Assembly: GCA_001414485.1 (NCBI GenBank)
Contig: LLEY01000072.1
Span: forward strand, 62,001-126,000
Direction of reading: 5' to 3'
DNA: 64,000 nt
From: Calycina herbarum
Taxonomy: Eukaryota > Ascomycota > Leotiomycetes > Helotiales > Pezizellaceae
A program made the position numbers and the translations under genes. Positions 22,712 to 33,280 of this stretch are shown here, piece by piece (positions within the stretch are counted from its first letter, which is position 1; every line of letters starts with the position of its first letter). The notes below the pieces were generated by a model. The model worked only from the letters and a program-made list of their open reading frames with translations. It did no database searches and was not told where the DNA came from.

Positions 22712-23214
22712 CTCGAGGAGATTTGGACTTGCAGCCCTCCATTCCCTCGACCGACCCAACTTCCTACATACTTCCGCCGCTGCCTCCCGCGCTCGCACTG
22801 CATCTCGCCGTCAAGCCGCCCCCATTCGGACGACTGCAGCAAGACACGCATACATCTGCAAGAAAGGGACCGCGAATACAAGGAGTAGCTGAATGCACCA
22901 TTGTCCGAAAGGGATATTTCTCAACACCACCTGACAAGGCATCCAACATCCCAAGCAACTACCCCACGAAGCCTACCAATATCCGTACTATCCGCCGACT
23001 GAGTTCTGCCCCATCTATACCACTCGCCCTGCTCCTTGCCCGCTGTATCTCGTTGCAGTAAAGACTCGAGCAAGACCGACATGCGTTCAATTACAGGCCT
23101 TTGGCTCTTTTCATAAACACCCTGCGCCTTATCTATTGGCCTCGAAGTAAGGCAGCGCCATTGGACCTCTCCCGCATTTCAGCGCTCACATACGCATAAC
23201 ACACTCAACACACG

Positions 23215-26200
23215 ATGACCTCAAATTCTTCAAGCCCTTCATTTCGGGCAACACCTATTATGGATGCAACCACCCCGAAAGCAATAAACCCCACCTCCTC
23301 GAGATCGTCCTCTTTCCGGCGCACAAAACCGAGCAACGTCCAGACGAACTTTCTCCCCTCAATTACCTCCACCCCTTCCATCCCAGCCTCTGCGATCAGC
23401 GCCTCTTCAGTCACCACCTCGAGCTCCCTTCAAGCCTCTCCTATCATGTCACCCGAAAGTACACAGCTTACCACCAACAATTCCTCCATACAGGGTTCCC
23501 CCGATGGCCTTCGTGGCCGCGAGTCCGAATATCCTCTCCCGCCCTTTGAACTACCAGAGTCAATTGTGTCGCGCAAGTCGAGTCAAAGTGCAATGAGCGA
23601 GGCCCTAACTCAGAGCAAGTCCCCGGGGCTCATCAGAAGGTTATCAAACAGAGCAAGCAAGTTTACAAACCGTCGCCGCCAATCTTCCAACACAGCAATG
23701 AACCGAGAGCACAGTTCAGGGCCTGTTATTATGCGAAGAAGAAGTGATAGCACCAATACGGCCCCAGAAGGTCGAGGACCCTTCTTCTCCGACTCTGATT
23801 CTGATGCGCTTGACTACCGCGAGGAAGGTTTCTACCCACCCAATTCCGACCCTGACTTCCCTACAAGTACTACTGCTTCCATTGGTTCTACGACTCTCGC
23901 CTCTGCCCCCAGTCCAGGTCCAGTGATTCCCAGCATTCTTCTCCGAGGAACCTCCATGACAAAAGTCACAAAAAAGAAGAAGAAGCTATTGACATTTGTC
24001 CTAGAAAACGAGGCTGCCAAAGTTTCTTGGGACAAGAGTCGGCCTGCAAAGTCATTCTATATTGATGATATCAAAGACATTCGAGTAGGATCCGATGCCC
24101 GAAATTACCGAGAGGAATTCGGAGTTGCACCTGCGGACGAATCCAAATTCTTTTCGATCATCTACGCTGTTCCAGACAAATCCAAGGGCCGTTCTCAAAA
24201 AGTCATGCATCTCATTGCAGGTGACGAGCAAACTTTTGATTTGTGGACCACGACACTGGACGCGATATCGAAACACCGTCAAGATTTGATGGCATCATTG
24301 TCCTCCTTTCATGACAAGGCAGTCAGATCTTATTGGCGGACGGAGATGAATAAGGTGTTTCAAAACAGACCTCATTCGGAAGATGATGAGCTGATTGACA
24401 TCGTTGGGGTGGAGCGGCTTTGCCGATCTCTTCACATTCATGGATCGTCAACTTACCTCCGCAGCAGGTTCGATCAAGCCGATGTCTCGAGATCCGGGAA
24501 ATTGAACTACGTCGAATTCCAAGGCTTCGTCAAGCTGATGAAGAGACGCGAAGACATCAAGGTCCTCTACCACAACTTGGCACTCGATTCTGAAAAAGGT
24601 CTGACAATGCACGAGTTCTTCAACTTTCTTAGAATAACCCAGCAGGAAGATGTGGATGGGGATCGCGCTCATTGGGAAAACATTTTCAACAAATTCTCTC
24701 GTCGTTCGAGGTCCAAAGACCAACCCAAGCAAGACGCTGTCGAGCGTGAAGCTCCACGTATGAATGAGGCCGCATTGAGCAGCTACCTTATCTCGACCTT
24801 CAATGTGCCACTCAAAAACCCACCAGCAGCTTATGATTTGACTCGACCTTTGAATGAATATTTTATTTCCAGCTCCCACAACACTTACTTGCTAGGTCGT
24901 CAAGTCGCCGGGCAGTCTAGTGTTGAGGCATATATCTCAGCACTGAGCCGAGGCTGCAGGTGCGTGGAAGTGGACTGTTGGAATGGAGGCGATGGACAAC
25001 CTGTTGTCATGCACGGGCGAACACTAACTACCCAAGTCTCCTTTCGCGATGTGATGTCCACCATCAGCAAATACGCTTTCGTCAAGTCCGCATTCCCGCT
25101 GTGGGTCTCGTTGGAAGTGCATTGTAACCCACAACAGCAGTCATTGATGGCAAAAATCATCAAGGAAACATGTGGTTCAAAGTTGGTCACCGAGGCATTG
25201 GACCCATCGTCAGAAGAACTTCCTTCACCATCGCAATTACTGAACAAGATTCTCATCAAGGTCAAAAAGCCACGCATAGTCGAGGAACCTGCAGTTCTGG
25301 AACAAACCATCACTCGAAGCCGCGGTAGCAGCCTAAGCTCCCCATATATTCGACCTCTGCAGCTTGATAACTCGTCAATCTCTTCTGCTTCCGGCCTCTT
25401 GTCTCCAAGTCCATACCCTCCCAAGACGATGCGATTGTACCGAAGCGGCCAAGTCAAATACTCTGGAAGCGAGGGCCAGGATAGCCTGAGCAGCAGCACC
25501 AGTGACAGCGAGAGTTTGACCGAAGACATTGCCCGAGCAAAGGAAAGCAATCGAAAGAACAAAACAAGCAACATCGTCAAAGAGCTTGGCGAGCTCGGAG
25601 TCTACAGCGCCGGTTTAAAATTCCGTGGATTCGATTCCCCAGAGAGCAAGGAATACAATCACATCTTTTCTTTTATGGAGAGCACATTTGACAAGAACAG
25701 CCGGACCGCCGAAGACAAGCGAGCCATCACTCGGCATAACATGCGTTACATGATGCGGGTTTACCCTAATGGCTGGCGCGTTGCCTCCACCAACTTTGAC
25801 CCTCTCAAGTATTGGCGACGTGGAGTTCACATGGTTGCCCTCAATTGGCAAACGTATGATCTCGGCATGCAGATGAGTGATGCCATGTTCGCCGGCGGCA
25901 CTGATCAATCCGGTTATGTCCTCAAACCAAGTGACCTGCGCGAGATTAAAATGATCCCTACCGTGCCGGAAGCAGCAGGTGCTGGTCACATCAAGCGGGA
26001 ACGAAAGAACGTCAATTTCTCCATCGATGTCATTTCCGCCCAACAATTGATGCGCCCCAAGGGACTTGCGCCTAACCGGAGCGTTGATCCATATGTCGAG
26101 GTCGAAGTTTATCATGCAGATGATAAGACGAAAGATAACAAAGGTGTTGTTGGAGCAGGTGGTTTGGATGCGTCTGCTAAAGACGGTGCTTCGGGATTAG

Positions 26201-26625
26201 GCACACCTCATCGACGTCGCACACACATTGTCAAGGAAAATGGATTCAATCCAGTTTTTGACAAGAAGTTCAACTTCGACCTTACGACTAAGTATGAAGA
26301 CCTCGTGTTCGTCCGCTTTACTGTCAGATGCTCCACCGATGGCCAAAATTACAATGACAAAGCTGCACCATTGGCCACGTACACCGCAAAGCTCAGCAGT
26401 CTCAAACAAGGATATCGAACCCTTCCACTCTTGGATGGTAATGGTGACCAGTTCTTATTCTCTACATTGTTCTGTCGTATCAAGATCGAGCCCATCACCA
26501 GTATCTACGTTGACCACTCTGACGCCAGCGAAAGAGAGGGCGTATTCAAAACCATTCGCCAAACCGTCTTCAACCGCACTCCCATGTCACCAAAACCTAC
26601 CCCAGTTGACAGCGGTTCTCAGTGA
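23215..26625 (+). CDS. plc1: phosphoinositide-specific phospholipase C (delta-type)
   Basis: Hydrolyses phosphatidylinositol 4,5-bisphosphate to inositol trisphosphate and diacylglycerol at membranes, feeding calcium signalling. Intronless, 1136 residues. Residues 1-240 are a Ser/Thr/Pro-rich disordered leader. A PH domain covers about 240-360 and EF-hand-like helices about 365-500. The catalytic X box runs about 540-690 with FISSSHNTYL (catalytic His555) and VVMHGRTLT (His600). An acidic/Ser-rich X-Y linker spans about 700-780. The Y box covers about 785-910 (GVYSAGLKFRGF, then HNMRYMMRVYPNGWRVASTN and a D-YWRRG-like block). A C2 domain runs about 930-1100. This is the delta-type layout, with both catalytic histidines present. 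The start is preceded by ACACGATG, and an upstream in-frame stop supports it. Some fungi have several paralogues, so the symbol is by family. Confidence 0.96.
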   Translation: MTSNSSSPSFRATPIMDATTPKAINPTSSRSSSFRRTKPSNVQTNFLPSITSTPSIPASAISASSVTTSSSLQASPIMSPESTQLTTNNSSIQGSPDGLRGRESEYPLPPFELPESIVSRKSSQSAMSEALTQSKSPGLIRRLSNRASKFTNRRRQSSNTAMNREHSSGPVIMRRRSDSTNTAPEGRGPFFSDSDSDALDYREEGFYPPNSDPDFPTSTTASIGSTTLASAPSPGPVIPSILLRGTSMTKVTKKKKKLLTFVLENEAAKVSWDKSRPAKSFYIDDIKDIRVGSDARNYREEFGVAPADESKFFSIIYAVPDKSKGRSQKVMHLIAGDEQTFDLWTTTLDAISKHRQDLMASLSSFHDKAVRSYWRTEMNKVFQNRPHSEDDELIDIVGVERLCRSLHIHGSSTYLRSRFDQADVSRSGKLNYVEFQGFVKLMKRREDIKVLYHNLALDSEKGLTMHEFFNFLRITQQEDVDGDRAHWENIFNKFSRRSRSKDQPKQDAVEREAPRMNEAALSSYLISTFNVPLKNPPAAYDLTRPLNEYFISSSHNTYLLGRQVAGQSSVEAYISALSRGCRCVEVDCWNGGDGQPVVMHGRTLTTQVSFRDVMSTISKYAFVKSAFPLWVSLEVHCNPQQQSLMAKIIKETCGSKLVTEALDPSSEELPSPSQLLNKILIKVKKPRIVEEPAVLEQTITRSRGSSLSSPYIRPLQLDNSSISSASGLLSPSPYPPKTMRLYRSGQVKYSGSEGQDSLSSSTSDSESLTEDIARAKESNRKNKTSNIVKELGELGVYSAGLKFRGFDSPESKEYNHIFSFMESTFDKNSRTAEDKRAITRHNMRYMMRVYPNGWRVASTNFDPLKYWRRGVHMVALNWQTYDLGMQMSDAMFAGGTDQSGYVLKPSDLREIKMIPTVPEAAGAGHIKRERKNVNFSIDVISAQQLMRPKGLAPNRSVDPYVEVEVYHADDKTKDNKGVVGAGGLDASAKDGASGLGTPHRRRTHIVKENGFNPVFDKKFNFDLTTKYEDLVFVRFTVRCSTDGQNYNDKAAPLATYTAKLSSLKQGYRTLPLLDGNGDQFLFSTLFCRIKIEPITSIYVDHSDASEREGVFKTIRQTVFNRTPMSPKPTPVDSGSQ

Positions 26626-28760
26626 TTTTACCATGTCATTCCTCTATCGACCACATTCGATTGAATTGTACAAAAAGTTATCGTGTATTTCAGCGCCTCA
26701 TTGAATTGTAGACATACCATTTTCCTTTTACCATTGATTTTTGCAAGCGAGCGTTGGGGTCGTTGCTATTTTCCTTCGACTTTTTTTTTTTTTTAGGGCG
26801 CACCAAGCAAGATGGGCCAGGGCATTTTTCAGCATCGCAACATTATACAGGGAAGGGAAAAGTGGCTCGCGCTACACAATTTGCATTGATCGGGAACAAC
26901 ACATTAGCATGGCCAACGGCGCTCGTGCGAACACTACAACATCACTCGCTATTTTTTTCTTTTGTCACACACAACTTTGGGGATTCTCGAACTGGGTTGG
27001 GTTCTATTTTCGATTCTGGGTGGATCCCATCCTTTTTTTTTCAGTTGAAAGAGGAAATTCGTTTTCCGGGCTTTCCTCTCACGATTCCATCGAATGGATG
27101 CAAGGTTGATTTTGTTACAGCTGGCGCTGCTGGGGAACTTGGGGGAGTTGTTACGTAGCTGCTGGACTGGTCTCTTGCGCTGTTTTTCACACGACTTTAT
27201 TCCTTTTTCCTAATATCTGAACCCTTTACTGCATTTTTCGATTCCGTTCTTTGGGGTGGTGGTGGAATCGATCCGGTTTTTTGTTTTTCTTTCTCTTTTT
27301 TGACGAATACCCTATTTTTACAATCCAGGCGTTACTTTTGATTTTTATTGCGAAAGGGAGGGTATAATTGGGACTCCGGGCATTTGAATTCCATCGCAGG
27401 GGATTTGCATAAGGGTTGTGTAAAGGGAAAGTGTGTTCCTTGATCAGCATCTTTTTTCTTTTTTGGATCAAATCATAGGGAGAGCGAGTGGATAGCCCGA
27501 TGAGGCATGAGCTTTGAGCTTTGAGCTTTGGGACCTTGGAATAGGGCTTCGTTTCATGTATATGTAGGGGTGGAATAAATCACTTTTTAAGTTGCATGAT
27601 CGTTCTCTCCGTTTTTTTTCCTCTTCTTCCTCCTACTGAGGGAGCTTAAGGGATGAGATGAGGGAATATGCCTTTTTCTCTCTCTCCTTTTCTCTTTTCT
27701 GGGTTGATATGGGGAGGGAGCATTGTGGGGGGGGGGGGTTGGATTGGGGCTTTTGATCACCCCAAGTCTCATCGGGACCTTTTTCAGATATCCTAGCAGG
27801 GGGTGACTGCGCAAGAATACAAGTCTCTTGATCTTTCCTCTCTTACAAAATCTGTTTTCTACTGTCATACTACTGCTTGTTTGTGATTTGATCCGAGGGT
27901 TTCCTAACTGCAAATACAGAAGCTAGATGATAGTTTTGGTTCGGTGGACAGATATACACGGGTGGGGTCTGGTCTGGTCTGGTCTAGACCCTTTCTACGC
28001 CCGGGACGCCAGCTAGCTAACTCAAAACCCTCGGCGCCGCTTTCTCCCTTCTTTCCCTTTCTCACTACTGGTGCCGTGCCGTGTTCACGGTGGCGGCGAC
28101 TAACACCTTGAGATGAATATTGACCTAGGGCGATCCAATCGCGGCAAGGTTTGGGTGGCGAAACTTTGATCAAACGCTAGGCGTGAGTGGTTCGTGTAGG
28201 TGTAAAAGTTTGATTTTTCGGGTTGGGGGACAAAAGGGTGCGTAGAGGAAGAGAGGGGAGGGGAGAGAGGAGAGGGGCATGTCAAAGCTTGGATTTGGTG
28301 GTGTGGTTGTTGGGTTTGAGGATGAGGAGTTGGATATAAAGAATGGAACTGTGCCTAACTTGGAAGCTTGGAAGGAGCATGTGAGTGTTTCTATTTCAAC
28401 TTCCCTCGCTTAGTTTGGGGAAACGAAGTGCAGGGAAAACAGCACACGTGAATCCAATAAGGTATTCCCAAAAGATTGAGATCACAGTGTAAAAAACGCA
28501 AGAACCCTAGAATGGGAAAATCGAACCAGCAGACTGCTGTGTTCAAGCAGCCATCGCTATTCGTTTCCATTTAGAGTTTTCTAATGAATAGAAGAAAAAT
28601 GTTTCTTTGAATATTTATGTCCATCAAATATAAGCGACTGGCTCTAGATAGAATTAAGTAAACCTTCATGTAACACATTTCCCTTGAGACCCATCTCCCT
28701 TCTTCGTGACTCGTACCCCATTTTTCAAATCCAACTAATTCTTTCGCTGGTACCTCCGGC
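26626..28760. other. 3' flank of plc1 and intergenic DNA
   Basis: T-rich and low-complexity stretches: poly-T near 26784 and 27030, a G run at 27727-27739, (TTTGAGC)3 near 27507-27530, GGTCT repeats at 27966-27987. No gene seen. At 28495-28580 the minus strand has a B-box-like GGTTCGATT and a T6 run but no cloverleaf. Confidence 0.5.
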
Positions 28761-28769
28761 GTAAGATCA

Positions 28770-29197
28770 TGATGAACTCCAGTTATCTACCCCTCATGTA
28801 GTTTTTGTCTTCGTCTCCTTCTTTAAAAGAACAAGAATGTGTTAACAAAAAGTAGAACAGCAATTACTAGACCAATAATTGCACCTGCTATCCAAGCGTG
28901 GCTTTTCCTATTGCAATAGCGTTGGGGCTGTTAGTTGGCGAGGACATGCTCGCTTCTGTGATTTGCTAGTTGGCAAGTGAAGTCGTGACGGAAGAGCTTG
29001 GTGTAGCAGTCATCACTTCGGGTCGGTAGTCGTGAATAGGTTTGAGCCGATGTCTGAGTGGTTTGTGCGGCATAATAGGTGATGAAAAGTTGGAAATGCG
29101 GGATTTGATCCATATTCGAGGAAGTATCGTTACTGAAAACGTGTTCTTTGCAACTTACGTGAGTCTTGTTTGTCAGAAAACAAAGTTCTTGGTACAT
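28770..29197 (-). pseudogene. decayed single-pass membrane-protein gene (tentative)
   Basis: On the minus strand one frame reads SHAWIAGAIIGLVIAVLLF followed by VNTFLFF, then a stop, then RRRRQKLHEG. This is a transmembrane helix followed by a basic stop-transfer cluster, and the preceding AWIAG-type motif is typical of fungal cell-surface proteins with a Ser/Thr-rich ectodomain and a short cytoplasmic tail. Continuing past another stop, the frame still gives tail-like residues rich in E, P and H. The upstream 88-codon frame (28931-29197) runs into this segment after one stop. At least three in-frame stops mean it is not intact. The family is not identified. Confidence 0.35.
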
Positions 29198-29479
29198 AGA
29201 GTGGGCGTCTTGTCAAGATTTCGCAACTCTATGTAGAAAGAAGAAAAGGTAAGTTAGATGCGTCGGTGAGTGAACATTCAAGCTAATATAGAGCATACTA
29301 TATTGCCAAAAGCACACTGCCGGTATCCTGTCTGTCTCTTCTAGCGCCGTGCAAATCGAACCGAGCCTTTCAGTAGTCGAGTATTTGATGATTCTCAGAG
29401 CATTGCAGAAGAAGTTCGAGAAAGGGTGGCGGTATAGACTATATGCATTTGTAGAGGTCAGTCTTCTCACAGGGGTTTA

Positions 29480-30168
29480 GGTTAATAGAAAGGATGCTTC
29501 CCTTCTTTTTGATTAGCTTATCCTGTTGTGCAAGGTTGTAAAACTAGTAAGAAAATAACAAACCAGCAGCGAAAACCAACCAGAACCGCGTTTCGGAAGC
29601 CACTACTAAGAGGCTAAGAATCTTTAATGCCGAAAACAGGGGGACGCCTGCCAAGATCCAACGAGTCGAGCACTAGATTTGTCCCAGAATGGTTGTTTGC
29701 TATGATGGTCTCAAGTGCACCAGAAAAAATTAACGAAAGAGAAAGATTTATAATTAAAATCCCAAGAGTATTTCAAATAATCCCCAACGTACCCGACTGT
29801 AATAATACAAGGACCAGCATAAACTAATTATCCGGAAGAAACTTCTACCACCGTCTAATACGTGCCAGAACACCCGAAAATAGACCCCTACGTATATGTT
29901 AACTACACAGAGTTCCTTAATAGTTGCCTTGCAATGGCCGAGGAGTGAACTTTCAATGTCAGGATTCCTTTTGCTTCCGAATGGTTTATAAGTACATGCC
30001 CACTTACTTATTACGTCTTTACTTAGCCATCTCATAAACTTTGAGATTTCATCTCCATATAAAAAGCCCACAAGAAAGCACGTGTGCGTAAGGACCTATT
30101 TGCTGAGGGAGCCCCAGGAAGACAGATTCTCGTCAACAATTTAGTTTGTGCGAAAGCTGGGGATCTGA
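29480..30168. other. intergenic, no gene recognised
   Basis: Ordinary composition. Short open frames on both strands without motifs. Confidence 0.45.
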
Positions 30169-30170
30169 GA

Positions 30171-30402
30171 GTTACTGGTGGCTTACTGGCGAGGAACACG
30201 TGGCTTACTCGCAAGATCATTGACAGCTTATTTGCAACGTATTGGGAGCTTATTCGCAAGTAACTCCTCGCTTACTCGCAGCTTACTCAATCTAGATGTG
30301 GAAGCCAAAATATCACGAGTAAGCTACAGCTTACTCGTTATCTGGAAGCTTACTCACAGGTTGATATTTTATTCGCCAATGGATTGATAGCTTATTTGCA
30401 AG
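30171..30402 (+). repeat. degenerate ~22-bp periodic repeat (GCTTAYTYGCAAG)
   Basis: The motif GCTTACTCGCAAG or a close variant starts at 30181, 30203, 30226, 30248, 30270, 30281, 30329, 30348 and 30390. The first five starts are spaced 22-23 bp, and the sixth is 11 bp after the fifth. The about 13-nt core is conserved and the intervening 9-10 nt are not. This looks like a decayed minisatellite or an array of protein-binding sites phased to the helix. Confidence 0.65.
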
Positions 30403-31486
30403 TTACTGGGTTACCTGTCAAAACCTGGTAAATTACGAGGTGGAGCTGAACCTGTCGGCGAGACATTGTATTTGACGCGATATTATATACCTATGGATGA
30501 TTTAAATAATCTAACATTATGCGTCTTGTCCTTTCCTCATTCGTGTGAATTGGTCTCGTTTTTCCATATTTTTGTTTCAGCGTGCTGCAGGTAGGAGGCG
30601 TTCAATGGAAATTGCAGGACTTCTCAACTTTGGTCTCAGGACACTTTTCTATAATTGTCCCAAGGTTCCAGGAAGACTTTATGTTGTATGTATTTTATGG
30701 TTGTAGATAAACGAATAATCCGAATTTATTTTCTGGGTCTTATAGACTCTTACTTGAAAAATAAGAAAGTGAAGTTGGTAGAACTTAAAATGGCTAGATA
30801 GAAGATATATAACTAGGTCTTACTATTGTTTACTATATACTAAAACGAAGTCTATGTCTTTTAAATATTTTTTAGAAGTAAGTAAATAACTTAAAACTAG
30901 AATTATCTCAAAACCCTCAATTCTCAACATTCTAAGCAAGAACCTTCCTCTTAAAAAATATGATGTAGTGGAGTTTTCATTAGCTTTGTTACTTTGCCTA
31001 TCAACTCGTTTCACTGTCTTCTAAATCCCGAAAGAGTAGTAGAGATACATGCATTGTATCACCTACTTTTACCAGGCTAGACCGCTTCTTTATATAATAT
31101 CTCTATCAATGAAAAGTACCCACCAACCCAAAATTTCTCGCTACTTTAAAGGACTTCTTCCCAACTACCCATGTTCTTTCACATCGAATACTTGCTCCAC
31201 TGATAATCTGCAATTAGCCTCAAGATACATCATCCTACGTGAGGTAACTTATCTTACAGTAAGTATGTTGGTAAAAAGCGGGTAAAGAATATGTCGGCAC
31301 ATCGGAATGAGGTCTCTGTGTAACCCGAATGACCCCACTCCCAGACCACCAAAAGCCTTGTGTGTATTCCTGATGACAGCTAGAAGCATCAATATTCTTC
31401 CTCATCCCCAAATTTTCCGTTCATCTTTTATCACTTGCGGTCAGATAATCAAAAACCTACCCATCGTCTAAGCCGATCTCGGAGTT
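30403..31486. other. intergenic, no gene recognised
   Basis: Includes a short AT-rich, RIP-like patch at about 30720-30960, then the upstream region of the kinase-like ORF. Confidence 0.45.
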
Positions 31487-33280
31487 ATGGAGTTTGCCGC
31501 CAGCATTGTACCATGGATCTCGCCCACTGCTGCGTTCTTGGATATTGCAGAATTTCGACTTTACTGGGAGCTTAAGGATGAGTCAAAGTTACTTGAAGAG
31601 GGTTGCAACACAAGCCAACATCTTTGGAGAGTTTCGGCAAATAATCCGGCAAACAAGATCGACTCTTTCCCTTCGTCCAACAATCGAGGGTGGCGCCTTG
31701 ATGGTTGTTGTTTGAGAGGAACCCAGTTCTTCGTTATCCCCACTCGGCTTTCCAGTCTCCTTCCCCTGAGAATCGATTTATATATCCCAGACCAGGCCAA
31801 GCATCCGATTGTATCCAGGCGAACGTTGCAATCTGGATCGACGTTTTTTATCCAAGATTCTAGCATCAACCGGCTTGGAATTTCCCAATTCATTGTGGCC
31901 GTTCTTGAAAACTGGTCTAAAACCTCTAATATTTATGAGGTGTATCGCGCGCTTCCGTTTGGATCCCGGATTGTGATTGAAAATATCGCTCCTTCAATTC
32001 ACGATATCCGGGTGCAAATCGTGCCGAATTTTGGGTTGGAAAACCAGCTTCTGTCAATCAATGAACTCCACAAGCTCTGGGGAAATGATTTAAAGCTGCC
32101 AACGACCGTTGAACTCCAAAAATTGGAATTAGTCTCACAACTCCATGATTCCATCTCTCTCGTGCGGATACCCGACCTCTCTGGACAAAGGCTCTGTATC
32201 TTTAAGTCGTCGACCCATCAGTACCAATACATCTACCACGAATTGAAACTCCTGCTTTGCATGCAAAAACATCACAACATCATGACGAAACCTTTGAATG
32301 TGGTCGTCTCGAATACGTTCAGAGAAGAAAAGTCCAAGGTGTATGGGTTCATTCTCGAATACCACTCTGGGGGAAATCTGGCGAACGCCTTATCAACACG
32401 ATCAAAATATGGTACTCTCTATCTTAATGATCAACTTCGATGGGCTCGACAAATAACCTCAGCTTTGATTTCAATCCGCGAGGGTCCGGCAAGGTACTAT
32501 TCGGAACTCAAGCCAGATAATGTTCTTCTAAAGTCTGGCGGCGAGGATGTTCTTCTAATAGACTTTGAGCAACATGCAAATTGGGAGACTTTTTCCGCGC
32601 CCGAAATATACCATGTTGAAAACCTAGAGAAGATCCTGCAGTCACAAGTTTTGCCCGCGCACAAAAAGAAACCATACGGCGAATCTCTGTTGCGACATAC
32701 AGAGCGGTGTTCTTCCACAGCCAGCCCAAGCAAGTACGATAACCCCGCGACAGGATATTTCCGTGCTTGGAATGCGTTGGAATCATCACAGCAGGAGAAG
32801 GCAATGGTATACTCTCTTGGAAAGGTTCTATGGTGTATTTTCGAGGGTTGCAGTCACACTCTGAATTCGTTGAAAGAGGAATATGTTGAGCCCCTCACAA
32901 TAGAGTTTCCAGAGTTTCGCCAAACACCTCCAGGGTTACGAAAACTCATCAAACGATGCACCAGCGGTTCGCAGAGTGAGACGGGACGAACTAGAATAGT
33001 GAGAAAAGGAGATAAATTCTATCGGAGAGGGGTTCTGGAGAGAATGGAGCATCTCAACACGGCAAGTGAAAGCATGGCGGCGGCTAAGGCAATGGAAGAA
33101 AAGTACATCGAGGACATGGAAGAATACCTGTGTACGAAACAACGCTGGATGGATGGCATTGCAAGTCAGAAAGATAATGATTTGTTGGGTTTCATAGAAC
33201 GGCCCTTGCTTAAAGAAGTACTTGAGATGATCTCGGCAGAAGAAAAGTCCACTCAAGTTCATCATCAGTCCTCTGGGTAA
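31487..33280 (+). CDS. kinase-like protein with altered catalytic motifs (probable pseudokinase)
   Basis: 597 residues, single exon. Residues 1-220 are a fungal-specific N-terminal region I cannot name. From about 225 a protein-kinase-like fold is recognisable. A beta3-type lysine lies in LCIFKSS, and ILEYHSGGNL resembles a hinge. The catalytic loop reads YYSELKPDNVLL, where Glu340 replaces the usual catalytic Asp and Ser-Glu replaces Arg-Asp, though Lys342 and the Asn are kept. The metal-binding DFG is DFE (359-361), in LIDFEQ, followed by an APEIYHVE segment like an APE motif. HRD-Asp to Glu and DFG-Gly to Glu together argue against normal phosphotransfer. Similar DFE-type sequences are, as I recall, a recurring fungal family, so the change may be ancestral. 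Its last 16 bp overlap the 3' end of the converging gene. Confidence 0.8.
   Translation: MEFAASIVPWISPTAAFLDIAEFRLYWELKDESKLLEEGCNTSQHLWRVSANNPANKIDSFPSSNNRGWRLDGCCLRGTQFFVIPTRLSSLLPLRIDLYIPDQAKHPIVSRRTLQSGSTFFIQDSSINRLGISQFIVAVLENWSKTSNIYEVYRALPFGSRIVIENIAPSIHDIRVQIVPNFGLENQLLSINELHKLWGNDLKLPTTVELQKLELVSQLHDSISLVRIPDLSGQRLCIFKSSTHQYQYIYHELKLLLCMQKHHNIMTKPLNVVVSNTFREEKSKVYGFILEYHSGGNLANALSTRSKYGTLYLNDQLRWARQITSALISIREGPARYYSELKPDNVLLKSGGEDVLLIDFEQHANWETFSAPEIYHVENLEKILQSQVLPAHKKKPYGESLLRHTERCSSTASPSKYDNPATGYFRAWNALESSQQEKAMVYSLGKVLWCIFEGCSHTLNSLKEEYVEPLTIEFPEFRQTPPGLRKLIKRCTSGSQSETGRTRIVRKGDKFYRRGVLERMEHLNTASESMAAAKAMEEKYIEDMEEYLCTKQRWMDGIASQKDNDLLGFIERPLLKEVLEMISAEEKSTQVHHQSSG

Larger units (their letters stand above)
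13601..23214. other. 9.6-kb non-RIPed stretch without a recognisable gene
   Basis: GC-balanced, often C/T- or G/A-rich sequence of normal dinucleotide make-up. Many overlapping open frames of 60-220 codons occur on both strands (largest 16295-16960 minus, 17070-17663 plus, 18835-19413 plus). Their translations are low-complexity (Ser/Pro/Arg/Leu runs), lack family motifs and overlap each other in different frames, which is typical of non-coding DNA. About 21600-23214 is pyrimidine-rich and probably contains the promoter and long 5' leader of the phospholipase C gene. The rest could hold long non-coding RNA or distal regulation; nothing in the sequence settles this. Confidence 0.55.

Noticed and set aside
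28495..28580. Second tRNA on the minus strand (GGTTCGATTTT B-box-like sequence, hairpin CTGCT..AGCAG, T6 run)
   Set aside because: No acceptor or D arm can be folded, the loop has the wrong size and the T arm does not pair. At most an eroded tRNA fragment.
30171..30402. CRISPR-like array
   Set aside because: Eukaryotic context, repeats too short and degenerate, spacing irregular, no associated genes. Listed as a phased repeat instead.
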